64,000 nt of DNA from Spirochaetota bacterium (lineage in GTDB: Bacteria; Spirochaetota; UBA4802; JAGODF01): positions 18,537 to 82,536 of the forward strand of contig JARKUF010000013.1 in assembly GCA_029974015.1 (NCBI GenBank). The letters run 5' to 3'. Made by a program: the position numbers and the translations under genes. The notes under the pieces were generated by a model. That model saw nothing but the letters and a program-made list of their open reading frames with translations, was not told the DNA's origin and searched no databases. Positions 34,736-42,781 of the stretch are shown here, piece by piece (the stretch's first letter is position 1; the number at the start of each line of letters is the position of its first letter).

Positions 34736-35513
34736 CGGCCTTTCAGAATCGAGGGAAAAAGCCCGCCGGGAAATAATGGCGGGATGGGTCCGCGTGAACG
34801 GGGTGACTGTACGCAAACCCGCCCATCTCCTTAAGGGAGGGGAGGACATTGCCGTGGAACGTCCCGGCGGCGTATATGTGGGGCGGGGGGGGGATAAGCT
34901 CGCTTTTGCCCTGGATTTCTTCGGGATAGACCTCAGTGGACTCACTGTGGCCGATCTGGGCGCCTCCACAGGGGGGTTTACCCACTGCATGCTGCTCAGG
35001 GGGGCGCGAAAAATATATGCCGTGGACGTGGGATACGGCCAGTTAGATTATCGTCTCCGGGGCGATCCTGCGGTCCGGGTTATGGAGCGCACCCATGTCC
35101 GGGACCTTACGCAGGGACATTTTGACGACAGAATCGATTTTGTCACGGCCGATCTTTCATTTATCTCGCTTCTCAGGGTCTTCGACAGTATGAGAAACCA
35201 ATTTCCGGGGGCCGGGGGGCTTCTTCTCGTGAAGCCCCAGTTCGAGGCCTATCCGGGGGAGCAAAAAAGAGGCGTGGTACGGAGCGCCGAATCGCATACC
35301 GCCATCCTGAAAAGAGTGGTTCCGGCGCTTGCTGAAAAAGGTATGGAGCTTAAAGGGCTCTGTCGTTCCCCTCTCAAGGGCCCAGCGGGAAATTTAGAAT
35401 TTTTTATCTGGTGCTCCTTCCATGACAGCCTGCGCCCTGTGCCGGACGGCCTCGATTCACTGGTGGCCCGCGTTGTAAATGAAGCCCACGCAGCTTTTCA
35501 AGATTCCCAATGA
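34695..35513 (+). CDS. tlyA: TlyA-family rRNA 2'-O-methyltransferase
   Basis: A 272-residue protein. The N-terminal S4 RNA-binding domain is in KRLDAHLADNGLSESREKAR and MAGWVRVNGVTVRKPAHLLK. The C-terminal FtsJ-like methyltransferase has VADLGASTGGFTHCMLLRGA (SAM site, about 90-109), IDFVTADLSFISLL, and LLVKPQFEA. TlyA methylates C1409 of 16S and, in some species, C1920 of 23S rRNA; older literature also calls it haemolysin A. The ATG at 34695 overlaps dxs by 41 bp. Confidence 0.92.
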   Translation: MKKGKRLDAHLADNGLSESREKARREIMAGWVRVNGVTVRKPAHLLKGGEDIAVERPGGVYVGRGGDKLAFALDFFGIDLSGLTVADLGASTGGFTHCMLLRGARKIYAVDVGYGQLDYRLRGDPAVRVMERTHVRDLTQGHFDDRIDFVTADLSFISLLRVFDSMRNQFPGAGGLLLVKPQFEAYPGEQKRGVVRSAESHTAILKRVVPALAEKGMELKGLCRSPLKGPAGNLEFFIWCSFHDSLRPVPDGLDSLVARVVNEAHAAFQDSQ

Positions 35514-35514
35514 T

Positions 35515-35577
35515 TTTTAGCATCTGTTACCCGCTTTTTGCCGACGGAAAACCAAATTACAAGAGATTGGCTTAAAT
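35515..35577. repeat. Dispersed palindromic element, copy 7 (degenerate)
   Basis: TTTTTAGCATCTGTTACCCG, TTTGCCGACGGAAAACCAAA and TTACAAGAGATTGGCTTAAA keep the order CCCG / GACGGAAAACC / GAGATTGGCTTAAA of the better copies at 28.5 and 62.3 kb. Confidence 0.4.
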
Positions 35578-35589
35578 AAAAAAAACTAT

Positions 35590-35620
35590 TTGACCTCCAC
35601 CCGATGCGCTGTGATAGTAT
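35590..35620 (+). promoter_or_regulatory. Possible promoter before the FlgD-like gene
   Basis: TTGACC (35590-35595) and TAGTAT (35615-35620), spacer 19 bp. It sits only a few bases before the ATG at 35625, so a transcript from it would be nearly leaderless. Confidence 0.3.
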
Positions 35621-35624
35621 TTTC

Positions 35625-36014
35625 ATGGGAATAACGTTTCTAAAACGCGCCGGGGTCTTCGGGGCTCTGCTGAGCATTGTAGTATTCACGCGGCCCGCCG
35701 CCTCTCTGAACGAAAACGGCATTTCGGCGTGGCCTGTGCCTTTCAATCCGTCCCGCCAGACGCTAACAATAGATTATGCTCCTGGCGAGGCGAAGGACAC
35801 GCCGGCCCCGGACAGAATCAGGATTGAAATTTTCGACATCAACGGCGACCTCGTGTACGAGGGGAGTTATGCCGCGTTGCCAATTATCTGGAATGGAAGA
35901 AATATGTCCGGGCTGATGGTCCATCCCGGCCTCTATATCCTGAAGCTCAGGGTCGAACAGAGCGAACTCGGGACCCTGGGGCGGCGAATCATCCGCATAG
36001 TGGTGTTGCGGTGA
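35625..36014 (+). CDS. Exported FlgD-Ig-like domain protein
   Basis: A 129-residue protein with a signal peptide (ending near FTRPAASL) and one Ig-like FlgD/T9SS-CTD-type domain: WPVPFNPSRQTLTIDY, IEIFDINGDLVYEG and WNGRNMSGLMVHPGLYILKL. In larger proteins this domain is a C-terminal module; here it stands alone. Its stop overlaps the GTG start of the next gene by four bases, so it is translationally coupled with the PorV-like barrel. No other flagellar gene is nearby, so it is unlikely to be the hook-cap protein. Confidence 0.75.
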   Translation: MGITFLKRAGVFGALLSIVVFTRPAASLNENGISAWPVPFNPSRQTLTIDYAPGEAKDTPAPDRIRIEIFDINGDLVYEGSYAALPIIWNGRNMSGLMVHPGLYILKLRVEQSELGTLGRRIIRIVVLR

Positions 36015-37036
36015 GAACGCGGGGAATTATCGCGGCTCTTTCGACGGCGGCCGTGGTCCTTTCGGGGCTTGTAAAACTCGAGGCCCAGGACGCCGGAAGC
36101 AGGGCCTCATTTACACGGGGCGGCTGGGCAGGCGCCAGATACGTTGCCATGGGGCGGTCCGCCGAGGTGATCGCCGATGATGTGTTTTCAATCTACTGGA
36201 ACCCCGCGGGCCTTTCGGGGCTAAAGGAGCGTGAGCGCCTCTCCCCGGATGAGATCGGTGAAAGGGCAAGGGCCGGAAACGTGGATTCCATTTCCGAGGA
36301 CGACCTCATCCGCTTCTCCGATGAGAGGGGACCCAGGACGGTGTTCCAGACTGGCATTTCGGCGGCAATGATCGACGTTGAGCGGGAGGCCGGTTTTGCG
36401 GGAGTAGCCTTCACCGCGTTTAAGGGCGTTGTGGGGCTCGGCGCCTATTCCATCCAGTCGAAGGGCATCGAGTCCCGTGACGAGTCTGGAAACCGTATAG
36501 GGAACATCAACTACTCCGGCTCCGTGGGGTATTTTTCCTATGCGTGGACGTCCGGCGTCACCTCCATCGGGGTTTCCCTCAAGGGTCTGTACGAAAAGAT
36601 CGGCGCTGTGGGATTTTACGGGGGCGGCTTCGACGTGGGGGCACAGGCCGAAGTAGTGCCTTTTTTGAGGGTGGGCTTTGTCGTGATGGATATTGGAACA
36701 GGGCTAAAACCCGATTCGACTTATGACCATATTGAAAACGAATACGATTTCGCATCGCCAGTCATTAAAATCAGCGCCGCCCTGACAAGCCGGGAGTCGG
36801 ATTTCACCCTGGCCCTGAGCGCCGTGAGGAAACTTGAACAGCAGGATTATGAGGTAAATATCGGCCTCAGCTATAACCTCGGGAAGAACATCACAGTCTA
36901 CGGAGGATTGTGCGATTCATTCTTTAGCGCCGGCCTCTCTTTCTCACTGTGGTCCCTGGAGGTGGCGTATGCCTTCAGTTACGACAATATCGGCACCGGG
37001 TATAATAATATCGTATCTCTCACCATGGAGTTGTGA
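36011..37036 (+). CDS. PorV/UPF0164-type outer-membrane beta-barrel
   Basis: A 341-residue protein, GTG start. The signal peptide (IIAALSTAAVVLSGLVKLEAQ) is followed by the family hallmark GARYVAMGRSAEVIADDVFS and IYWNPAGLSGL. The rest is alternating beta strands (about 14) ending in an aromatic/hydrophobic terminal strand. PorV-like proteins act in type IX secretion in Bacteroidota; spirochaetal UPF0164 proteins are of unknown function. Coupled start with the FlgD-like gene and 1-bp gap to folP. Confidence 0.8.
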   Translation: MRTRGIIAALSTAAVVLSGLVKLEAQDAGSRASFTRGGWAGARYVAMGRSAEVIADDVFSIYWNPAGLSGLKERERLSPDEIGERARAGNVDSISEDDLIRFSDERGPRTVFQTGISAAMIDVEREAGFAGVAFTAFKGVVGLGAYSIQSKGIESRDESGNRIGNINYSGSVGYFSYAWTSGVTSIGVSLKGLYEKIGAVGFYGGGFDVGAQAEVVPFLRVGFVVMDIGTGLKPDSTYDHIENEYDFASPVIKISAALTSRESDFTLALSAVRKLEQQDYEVNIGLSYNLGKNITVYGGLCDSFFSAGLSFSLWSLEVAYAFSYDNIGTGYNNIVSLTMEL

Positions 37037-37037
37037 G

Positions 37038-37874
37038 ATGGGGCTTTTTCCGTCATCCAGGACCCTCATAATGGGCATTCTCAATGTTACCCCCGATTCC
37101 TTCCATGACGGGGGTAAGTATTTTGAGTACGAAGCCGCCGTGGAACGGGGGATGAGGATGGCGGCGGAAGGGGCGGACATCATCGACGTGGGCGGAGAAT
37201 CTACCAGGCCAGGGGCCCACCCGGTGGACGCCAATACGGAAATGGAACGAGTGTGCCCGGTGGTCCGCGAACTCGCCGGACGGGCCAACGTGCCGATCTC
37301 CGTGGATACCAGCAAGGCCGCCGTGGCCAGGGAAGCCCTCGCCTGTGGGGCCGTCATGGTCAACGATATCAGCGGCCTCAGCTTCGATCCGGACATGGCC
37401 CAAACCGCCGCCGCGGCCGGGGCATACCTTTCAGTGATGCACATAAGGGGGACTCCCGGAACCATGCAGGATGATCCGCGATATGAGGACCTTCTCGAAG
37501 AGATCTGTTCCTTCCTCTCTGACGCTGTGGCCAGGGCTTTGGAGGCCGGGGTAAAAAAAGAAAAAATTATCATTGACCCTGGCATCGGGTTTGGAAAGAC
37601 TCTTGAAGACAATTACTCAATCATCGCCGGGCTTCCTCGCTTGCGGAAGATTGGATTCCCCGTTCTCGTGGGTCTTTCCTGTAAATCGTTGATCGGCAGA
37701 CTCTATGCCGGGGACGAGGACCGCCTTCCGGCGACCCTTGCCCTCAATGCCCTGGCGGCGTACCGTGGGGCGGACGTTATACGGGTCCACGACGTGGGGC
37801 CCCATGTTCTGGCGATGAAGGCTGTGGATATGCTGAAAAGTGTCGGCGGATTGGATGGACTCGATACTCGATAA
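37038..37874 (+). CDS. folP: Dihydropteroate synthase
   Basis: A 278-residue folate enzyme joining pABA to dihydropterin pyrophosphate. Signatures: LIMGILNVTPDSFHDGGKYF (about 10-29), ADIIDVGGESTRPGA, ISVDTSKAAVA, DISGLSFDPDM, IIDPGIGFGKT and the C-terminal IRVHDVG. The frame extends upstream to 36969, but ATG 37038 starts right after the barrel gene and has GGAG as SD. It overlaps cdaA by 20 bp. Confidence 0.95.
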   Translation: MGLFPSSRTLIMGILNVTPDSFHDGGKYFEYEAAVERGMRMAAEGADIIDVGGESTRPGAHPVDANTEMERVCPVVRELAGRANVPISVDTSKAAVAREALACGAVMVNDISGLSFDPDMAQTAAAAGAYLSVMHIRGTPGTMQDDPRYEDLLEEICSFLSDAVARALEAGVKKEKIIIDPGIGFGKTLEDNYSIIAGLPRLRKIGFPVLVGLSCKSLIGRLYAGDEDRLPATLALNALAAYRGADVIRVHDVGPHVLAMKAVDMLKSVGGLDGLDTR

Positions 37875-38667
37875 ACTCTTTTATTTCTTCAATGCTTTCT
37901 GGGGATACTTCAGGAATGTTCTTGATATCCTCATTGTCGCGTTCATTTTCTACTGGATTTATTCCTTCCTGGCCAACACGAGGGCCATCCAGCTTCTGAA
38001 AGGATTTTTTGTCATCCTAATCATCGGAATCCTCTCCCGGTTATTAATGCTGGATACGGTCAACTGGCTCATCACGAACCTTGCAACGTCAATCGTCATT
38101 ACCGTGGTGGTGCTGTTCCAGCCGGAGCTACGCCGCCTCATCACCCAATTCGGACAGCGCAACTGGTTTTCAGGGGCCATGTCCGGAGAAGAGACCCTTC
38201 AGCTTGACGAACTTGTGAACGCGATTTTCAATATGTCTGAAGAACGAATCGGGTCCCTCGTTGTTATCGAGAGAAATACGGGCCTGAAAAGTTACGTGGA
38301 ATCCGGGGTGGTTGTGAATTCCCTGGTGTCCGAGGAAATGATAAGGACGATTTTTTTCCCCAATACTCCCCTCCATGACGGCGCTATCATCATCCAGGGG
38401 GGGCGCATCGCCGCAGCGGCGTGCTATCTTCCCCTTTCCGATTCCAAACAGTTAAAGAAGAATCATGGCGCTCGCCACCGTGCCGCCCTTGGTATCGCCG
38501 AGGAAACCGATGCGCTGGTGATTGTCACTTCCGAAGAGACCGGGGCCATTTCTGTCATGGCCAATGGCAGGCTCCATTCCAGGATCAAGACCGTCGATTT
38601 GAAGAACATGATACTGTTTTTCATGAACCCCAAAACCGCTTATGAGGAGAAGTATTCCGTAAAATGA
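37855..38667 (+). CDS. cdaA: Diadenylate cyclase CdaA (DacA)
   Basis: A 270-residue membrane protein that makes c-di-AMP. Three N-terminal helices (LDILIVAFIFYWIYSFLANT, LLKGFFVILIIGILSRLLML and LATSIVITVVVLF) precede the DAC domain with LHDGAIIIQGGRIAAAACYL (DGA motif) and HGARHRAALGIAEETDA (RHR motif). This is the usual CdaA build and it is followed by ybbR (CdaR) as in Firmicutes and deltaproteobacteria. The GTG at 37840 is an alternative start. Confidence 0.95.
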   Translation: MDSILDKLFYFFNAFWGYFRNVLDILIVAFIFYWIYSFLANTRAIQLLKGFFVILIIGILSRLLMLDTVNWLITNLATSIVITVVVLFQPELRRLITQFGQRNWFSGAMSGEETLQLDELVNAIFNMSEERIGSLVVIERNTGLKSYVESGVVVNSLVSEEMIRTIFFPNTPLHDGAIIIQGGRIAAAACYLPLSDSKQLKKNHGARHRAALGIAEETDALVIVTSEETGAISVMANGRLHSRIKTVDLKNMILFFMNPKTAYEEKYSVK

Positions 38668-39653
38668 GGCAGACCGTATTGGACATCATTTCATTTTTCG
38701 GACGCCTGAGAAACGTCCTGTCCAGGCGCGACCTCGTCCCGAAGCTCTTTTCCCTGCTCCTGGCGGTGATGCTCTGGGCTTATATCGGCAGTACAAGACT
38801 TTCCGAGCTGGATTACCGTATCCCCATCGAGTTCAAAAACCAGCCTGCCGCGCTGGTGGTGGCGAAGCAGAGCCTTTCCTCCATCACCATTCATCTGAAC
38901 GGAAAGAAGGAGGACATCGCTAATTTCAATATAAAGAACGTGAAGGCCCAGGTGAACCTCGAAGGCGCCCGTGAGGGGGAAAACCTTAGGTTCCCCATCA
39001 CTCTCGTGAGGCATGAAATTCCCGAGAGCATTCGAGTGAACATTTCAAGAAAATTCATGACCCTTTCCCTGGAAAAGAAAGTTTACAGGAGGGTTCCCGT
39101 GGACGTCATTATGGGAGAGAACATCCGTGAAGGACTGGTCCTGGGGCCCGTGTCGGTGCGCCCGGAGACCGTCCTCGTGGAGGGGCGGGAATCTCTGGTA
39201 AAATACATCGAGTCGGTCCGCACGGAGACGTTTCATCCCGGATTCGAGGCCGGAAAGATCGAACGGGACGTTCCGATCGACCTCAAAGACGTTTTGGGAC
39301 TGACGATTTCCCCCGGTACCGTCCGGATACAAGCCGCAATCTACGAGATGGAAAACCTCCAGAAGATCGAACTGCCCCTGTCGGTGCGCAACCTGAAGGA
39401 AGGGTTCGGCATGGAGACGGCGCGGAAGAATATCAAAATTTATGTCAAGTCGAACGCCAAAGACATTCAATTTGCGGCCGACGATTTCGATGCCGTCCTC
39501 GACTTCGGGAAAATCAATTATCGAGGGGTGGAGGAAAAAGGAGAGGCCGTCATGCACTTGCGCGTCACCGCATCGCTGAAAAGCCCCAGGGAAGGCGTCT
39601 CTGTCGTCATGGTGTCCCCGGCCCTGGTCCAGGTAACGGTAAAGAAGAAATGA
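38664..39653 (+). CDS. ybbR: YbbR-domain protein (CdaR-like)
   Basis: A 329-residue protein with one N-terminal helix (LVPKLFSLLLAVMLWAYIG) and several YbbR repeats in the exported part, for example VDVIMGENIREGLVLGPVSV followed by ETVLVEGRESLVKYI. CdaR controls CdaA activity in Firmicutes. The ATG overlaps the cdaA stop (ATGA). The order folP-cdaA-ybbR-pdxJ is common in deltaproteobacteria. Confidence 0.88.
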   Translation: MRQTVLDIISFFGRLRNVLSRRDLVPKLFSLLLAVMLWAYIGSTRLSELDYRIPIEFKNQPAALVVAKQSLSSITIHLNGKKEDIANFNIKNVKAQVNLEGAREGENLRFPITLVRHEIPESIRVNISRKFMTLSLEKKVYRRVPVDVIMGENIREGLVLGPVSVRPETVLVEGRESLVKYIESVRTETFHPGFEAGKIERDVPIDLKDVLGLTISPGTVRIQAAIYEMENLQKIELPLSVRNLKEGFGMETARKNIKIYVKSNAKDIQFAADDFDAVLDFGKINYRGVEEKGEAVMHLRVTASLKSPREGVSVVMVSPALVQVTVKKK

Positions 39654-39674
39654 AAGAATGGAGAAGCGGGAATA

Positions 39675-40415
39675 ATGGGTGACATTTTACTCTGCGTGAA
39701 TATCGACCATATTGCAACGGTGCGGCAGGCCCGGGGAGGCAAAGAGCCCGATCCGCTCCACGGCGCGGTCCTCTGCGAGCAGCACGGGGCCGACGGCATT
39801 ACGGTGCACCTCCGGGAGGACCGGCGGCACATCCAGGACCGGGACGTACGGATGCTGAAGGAAGTGGTGAGGGGGAAATATAACCTCGAGATGGCCCTCT
39901 CGGATGAGATAGTGAAGATTGCCCTGGAGGTGGCCCCGCACCAGGTGACCCTGGTGCCGGAGAAGCGTCAGGAGCTCACCACCGAAGGGGGCCTCAACGT
40001 GAAGGGCAACTTCGATTCCATCGTCCGGGCGGTGTCGCTTTTCCATGACAGGGGAATACTGGTATCGCTGTTCATTGAACCAGAACATGAGGCCGTGGAG
40101 CTTTCGAAAAAAACCGGCGCCGATTTCATCGAGCTTCACACCGGCGTCTACTGTAACGCCTTTGGAACGCCCCGGGAAAAAAGGGAATTGGACCGCCTGC
40201 TCACATCGGCCCGGGCCGCCGTGGAGACGGGATTGCGGGTCAACGCCGGGCACGGCCTTAATGCCGAAAACCTGGTTCCCGTCCTCGACGCCGAAGGGCT
40301 GGAGGAGCTCAATATCGGCCATTCCATAGTCTCCCGTTCAATTTTCAAGGGATTACCCGGGACGGTCCGAGAATTGAAGGAAGTCATCTGGCGGCATGCC
40401 GGAAGGAAAAACTGA
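39675..40415 (+). CDS. pdxJ: Pyridoxine 5'-phosphate synthase
   Basis: A 246-residue PdxJ barrel, last step of the DXP-dependent vitamin B6 route. Signatures: LCVNIDHIATVRQARGGKEP (residues 5-24), ITVHLREDRRHIQDRDV, VTLVPEKRQELTTEGGL, VSLFIEPE, FIELHTGVY and GLRVNAGHGLNAENL. It uses the product of Dxs. It follows ybbR by 21 bp. Confidence 0.96.
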   Translation: MGDILLCVNIDHIATVRQARGGKEPDPLHGAVLCEQHGADGITVHLREDRRHIQDRDVRMLKEVVRGKYNLEMALSDEIVKIALEVAPHQVTLVPEKRQELTTEGGLNVKGNFDSIVRAVSLFHDRGILVSLFIEPEHEAVELSKKTGADFIELHTGVYCNAFGTPREKRELDRLLTSARAAVETGLRVNAGHGLNAENLVPVLDAEGLEELNIGHSIVSRSIFKGLPGTVRELKEVIWRHAGRKN

Positions 40416-40429
40416 ACAGGGGAGGCTCT

Positions 40430-40669
40430 ATGCTGATATCGCTGATCCGTATCCTGTTTTTTTTCTTCGTCGGTTATATTTTATATTCGTTGATAGCCTT
40501 TGCTTTAAGGTCCCTGGCGGGCCTCGGAAGGGAAAATGCGGCCCGGCGAAGAGAAATGGAGGAAAGGCTTCGTGGAGAGCGCCGGGCCGGAAATGAGGGC
40601 GGACAACGGAATTCGAGGGAGCGTGGTCAAACTATCGAACTTGACCGCGACCAATACAAGGTGGAATGA
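40430..40669 (+). CDS. Small single-span membrane protein
   Basis: A 79-residue protein, SD GGGAGG seven bases before ATG. One N-terminal helix (LIRILFFFFVGYILYSLIAF) is followed by a very charged Arg/Glu-rich cytoplasmic tail (NAARRREMEERLRGERRAGN). I do not recognise a specific family; it looks like the short tails seen in DUF4834-like proteins. It lies 14 bp after pdxJ and 1 bp before the lipoprotein gene. Confidence 0.6.
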   Translation: MLISLIRILFFFFVGYILYSLIAFALRSLAGLGRENAARRREMEERLRGERRAGNEGGQRNSRERGQTIELDRDQYKVE

Positions 40670-40670
40670 T

Positions 40671-41078
40671 ATGGTCGCAAGTCCCGTACTGAAAGGTTTC
40701 ATCCTTGCAATGCTGGCGTTTTCTCTTCCCTGGGGATGCGGCAAGCTTCAGGGTGATTTCGGTTTTAAATCACCCGCCGAGGAAAGCTACAGAAAAGTCT
40801 CCGAAATTCCGGAAATCGGCGTTGAAGAGCGGAAGCTCTGGGCCTTTGTCTTCAGGGACCTCTCTGACATCCATGAGATTGGCGTCTTTATAATGAAGAA
40901 AGAGGCCGTGTGGGTGGAGGTGACTCATTTCAAGACACAAGTGACCCGGGAAGGGAACACCATCCACGGCGCCATTGAGGGTTTCCCCGAGGGGCGTTAC
41001 AAGATCGTCCTTGTGGAGAAAAAAGATATCATTGCAGAGAAGGAGTTCCTCATTTACAACGATGAGGAGAACCAGTAA
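40671..41078 (+). CDS. Probable lipoprotein, unknown function
   Basis: A 135-residue protein. The signal peptide ends in FSLPWGC, with Cys23 as the lipidation site; W at -2 and P at -3 are atypical, but spirochaetal lipoboxes are relaxed. The mature part is a small beta-rich domain (LWAFVFRDLSDIHEIGVFIM, YKIVLVEKKDIIAEKEFLIY). Its 3' end overlaps the convergent ispH-ubiA gene by 25 bp. An earlier frame start (40536) would place the signal peptide inside, so ATG 40671 is used. Confidence 0.6.
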   Translation: MVASPVLKGFILAMLAFSLPWGCGKLQGDFGFKSPAEESYRKVSEIPEIGVEERKLWAFVFRDLSDIHEIGVFIMKKEAVWVEVTHFKTQVTREGNTIHGAIEGFPEGRYKIVLVEKKDIIAEKEFLIYNDEENQ

Positions 41079-42781
41079 AGCCCCACGAAAATAAACAGGT
41101 TTAAGTCCACCAGAAACTCAAACTTCAGCGCCGCGAGATATTCAAGCTTCAGAATGTAAAAAAGCAGGCCCAGATAATAGAGCGTGGATACTCCCGGGAT
41201 AAGATATACCGGGGTACCACAGCATATGGTGAGTGTCGTGAAACCGCAAAGGGACGACACTCCCATGATGGCGGCGAGCCATTTCGTCGCTTTGGTCCCG
41301 GCGAGGATGGGCAGGGTCTCCCTGCCCAGTATCAGGTCCCCCTGGAGTGCGATAAGGTCGAGGAGGATGTTTCTTAGAAAAATGAAGCCGAATATCAGGA
41401 GGGGGACGGCCGCCAGGGCGGCCGCCCCTGCTCCCGCCGACACAAGGGGAAGAATTCCGGTGATGATGACCCACCCAAAGGTGGTCGCCAGGACCTTTGA
41501 GGCATATGCTTTTCCCAACAGCCCTATTCCCAGGGCATTGACCATGTTCTTGAAGAAGGGCATTGAATACACTACGCCGAAGAGCACCGAAACTATATAT
41601 GCCGCAGTGACTGCGGTGCTTCGGCCGAAAACAAGGGCCAACGACGCCGCTGTGAGGAGGACGGCGAGGGCCAGAAGAATGCGGCTGTTGCGGCTGTAGA
41701 GATTGTACTTGTAGGGGTTACTGCCCTTCAGATGGGGGATGGTGAAGTAGTTGTTGAACGTGTACATGGAGAAGATGTAAAGGGACGCCGCAGCCGCCAG
41801 ACGGTAGTCAGGGTCGAAACCCGCGTAAACCGCGGAAAAGGAGGTGATGAAAAATGCGGACAGGGCCGAAATAACATTGGTCCTGACGGAGAACTCCAGC
41901 ACCTTCTTCATGAAGTTTACAAGTGCGTTGCCGTGGCGATATTGGATTGAAAAGAGCTTCTCCAAGACATTGTTGATTATCCATCCAGGCGTCGAGGCGC
42001 CGGCGGTGACGAAAACATGGTCGGATTTCCTGAAGGCCCCTTCGTCGAGCTCCTCCGCCGTTTCAATGTGGCAGGTCCGCACTCCTGCCTCCCTTCCCAG
42101 GTCGGCGAGCCTCCGGGTGTTGGCGGAGTTGCGTCCCCCCACGACCACCAGGACGTCGGTCCCACGCTTGAGTGCGGCCGCTACGTCCTCCTGGCGATTG
42201 TGGGTTGAGTCGCAGATGGTATTAAACACAAGGAGCCTGTCGCCCAGACGCTTTTTCAGTTCTGTAATAATGCGGTCGAAGAGGACCCTGTCGAAGGTAG
42301 TCTGGGAAACGGCGATATATTTTTCAGCCTCCTGGATATCCCCGGCTTCGTCGGGGGTCGATATTACGCGCACTCCCGAGGAAGCGTAGCTTTTCAGGCC
42401 TGCTACTTCGGCATGGTCGTCGTCGCCGGTGATGATGGTGAAATACCCGCGTCCCGAGTGCTTCTTGATTATGGCCTGGACATTGGCCACCCGGGGGCAG
42501 GTGAGGTTGATGAGGCGGCCCGCGGACTCGCGAATTTCCCGGAGCCTGGGGCGGGGGATGCCGTGTGTGCGCACCGCCACCGTTTTACCCTCCGTGGGAT
42601 GGCCGTCGGGCACCGTTACCAGGCCGCGTTTTTGCAGTATGGCGATCGTCTGGGGATTGTGGATGATGGGGCCGTGGACGTAAATATCACCGCCCCCGGT
42701 GTTCATCTCGTTGACGATTCGGAGAACAGCGTTTCGCACTCCCATACAGAAGCCCGAATGAGGGGAAAGTTCTATTTTCAT
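41054..42781 (-). CDS. ispH: IspH-UbiA fusion protein
   Basis: A 575-residue protein. Residues 1-285 are a full IspH (HMBPP reductase, last MEP-pathway step): the three cluster cysteines are in GFCMGVRNAV, NLTCPRV and TICDSTHN, with HAEVAGL, VSQTTFD and VVGGRNSANT also present. Residues about 295-575 are a multispanning UbiA-type prenyltransferase domain. Its second Asp motif is partly kept (LLDLIALQGDLILGRETLPI), but the first, normally NDXXDXXXD, reads FNNYFTIPHL, without the acidic residues. The start overlaps the gspN stop (ATGA), so it is translated with the type II secretion genes. IspH would make IPP/DMAPP at the membrane; the second domain's substrate is unknown and its activity is doubtful. 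Confidence 0.88.
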   Translation of the reverse strand: MKIELSPHSGFCMGVRNAVLRIVNEMNTGGGDIYVHGPIIHNPQTIAILQKRGLVTVPDGHPTEGKTVAVRTHGIPRPRLREIRESAGRLINLTCPRVANVQAIIKKHSGRGYFTIITGDDDHAEVAGLKSYASSGVRVISTPDEAGDIQEAEKYIAVSQTTFDRVLFDRIITELKKRLGDRLLVFNTICDSTHNRQEDVAAALKRGTDVLVVVGGRNSANTRRLADLGREAGVRTCHIETAEELDEGAFRKSDHVFVTAGASTPGWIINNVLEKLFSIQYRHGNALVNFMKKVLEFSVRTNVISALSAFFITSFSAVYAGFDPDYRLAAAASLYIFSMYTFNNYFTIPHLKGSNPYKYNLYSRNSRILLALAVLLTAASLALVFGRSTAVTAAYIVSVLFGVVYSMPFFKNMVNALGIGLLGKAYASKVLATTFGWVIITGILPLVSAGAGAAALAAVPLLIFGFIFLRNILLDLIALQGDLILGRETLPILAGTKATKWLAAIMGVSSLCGFTTLTICCGTPVYLIPGVSTLYYLGLLFYILKLEYLAALKFEFLVDLNLFIFVGLYWFSSSL

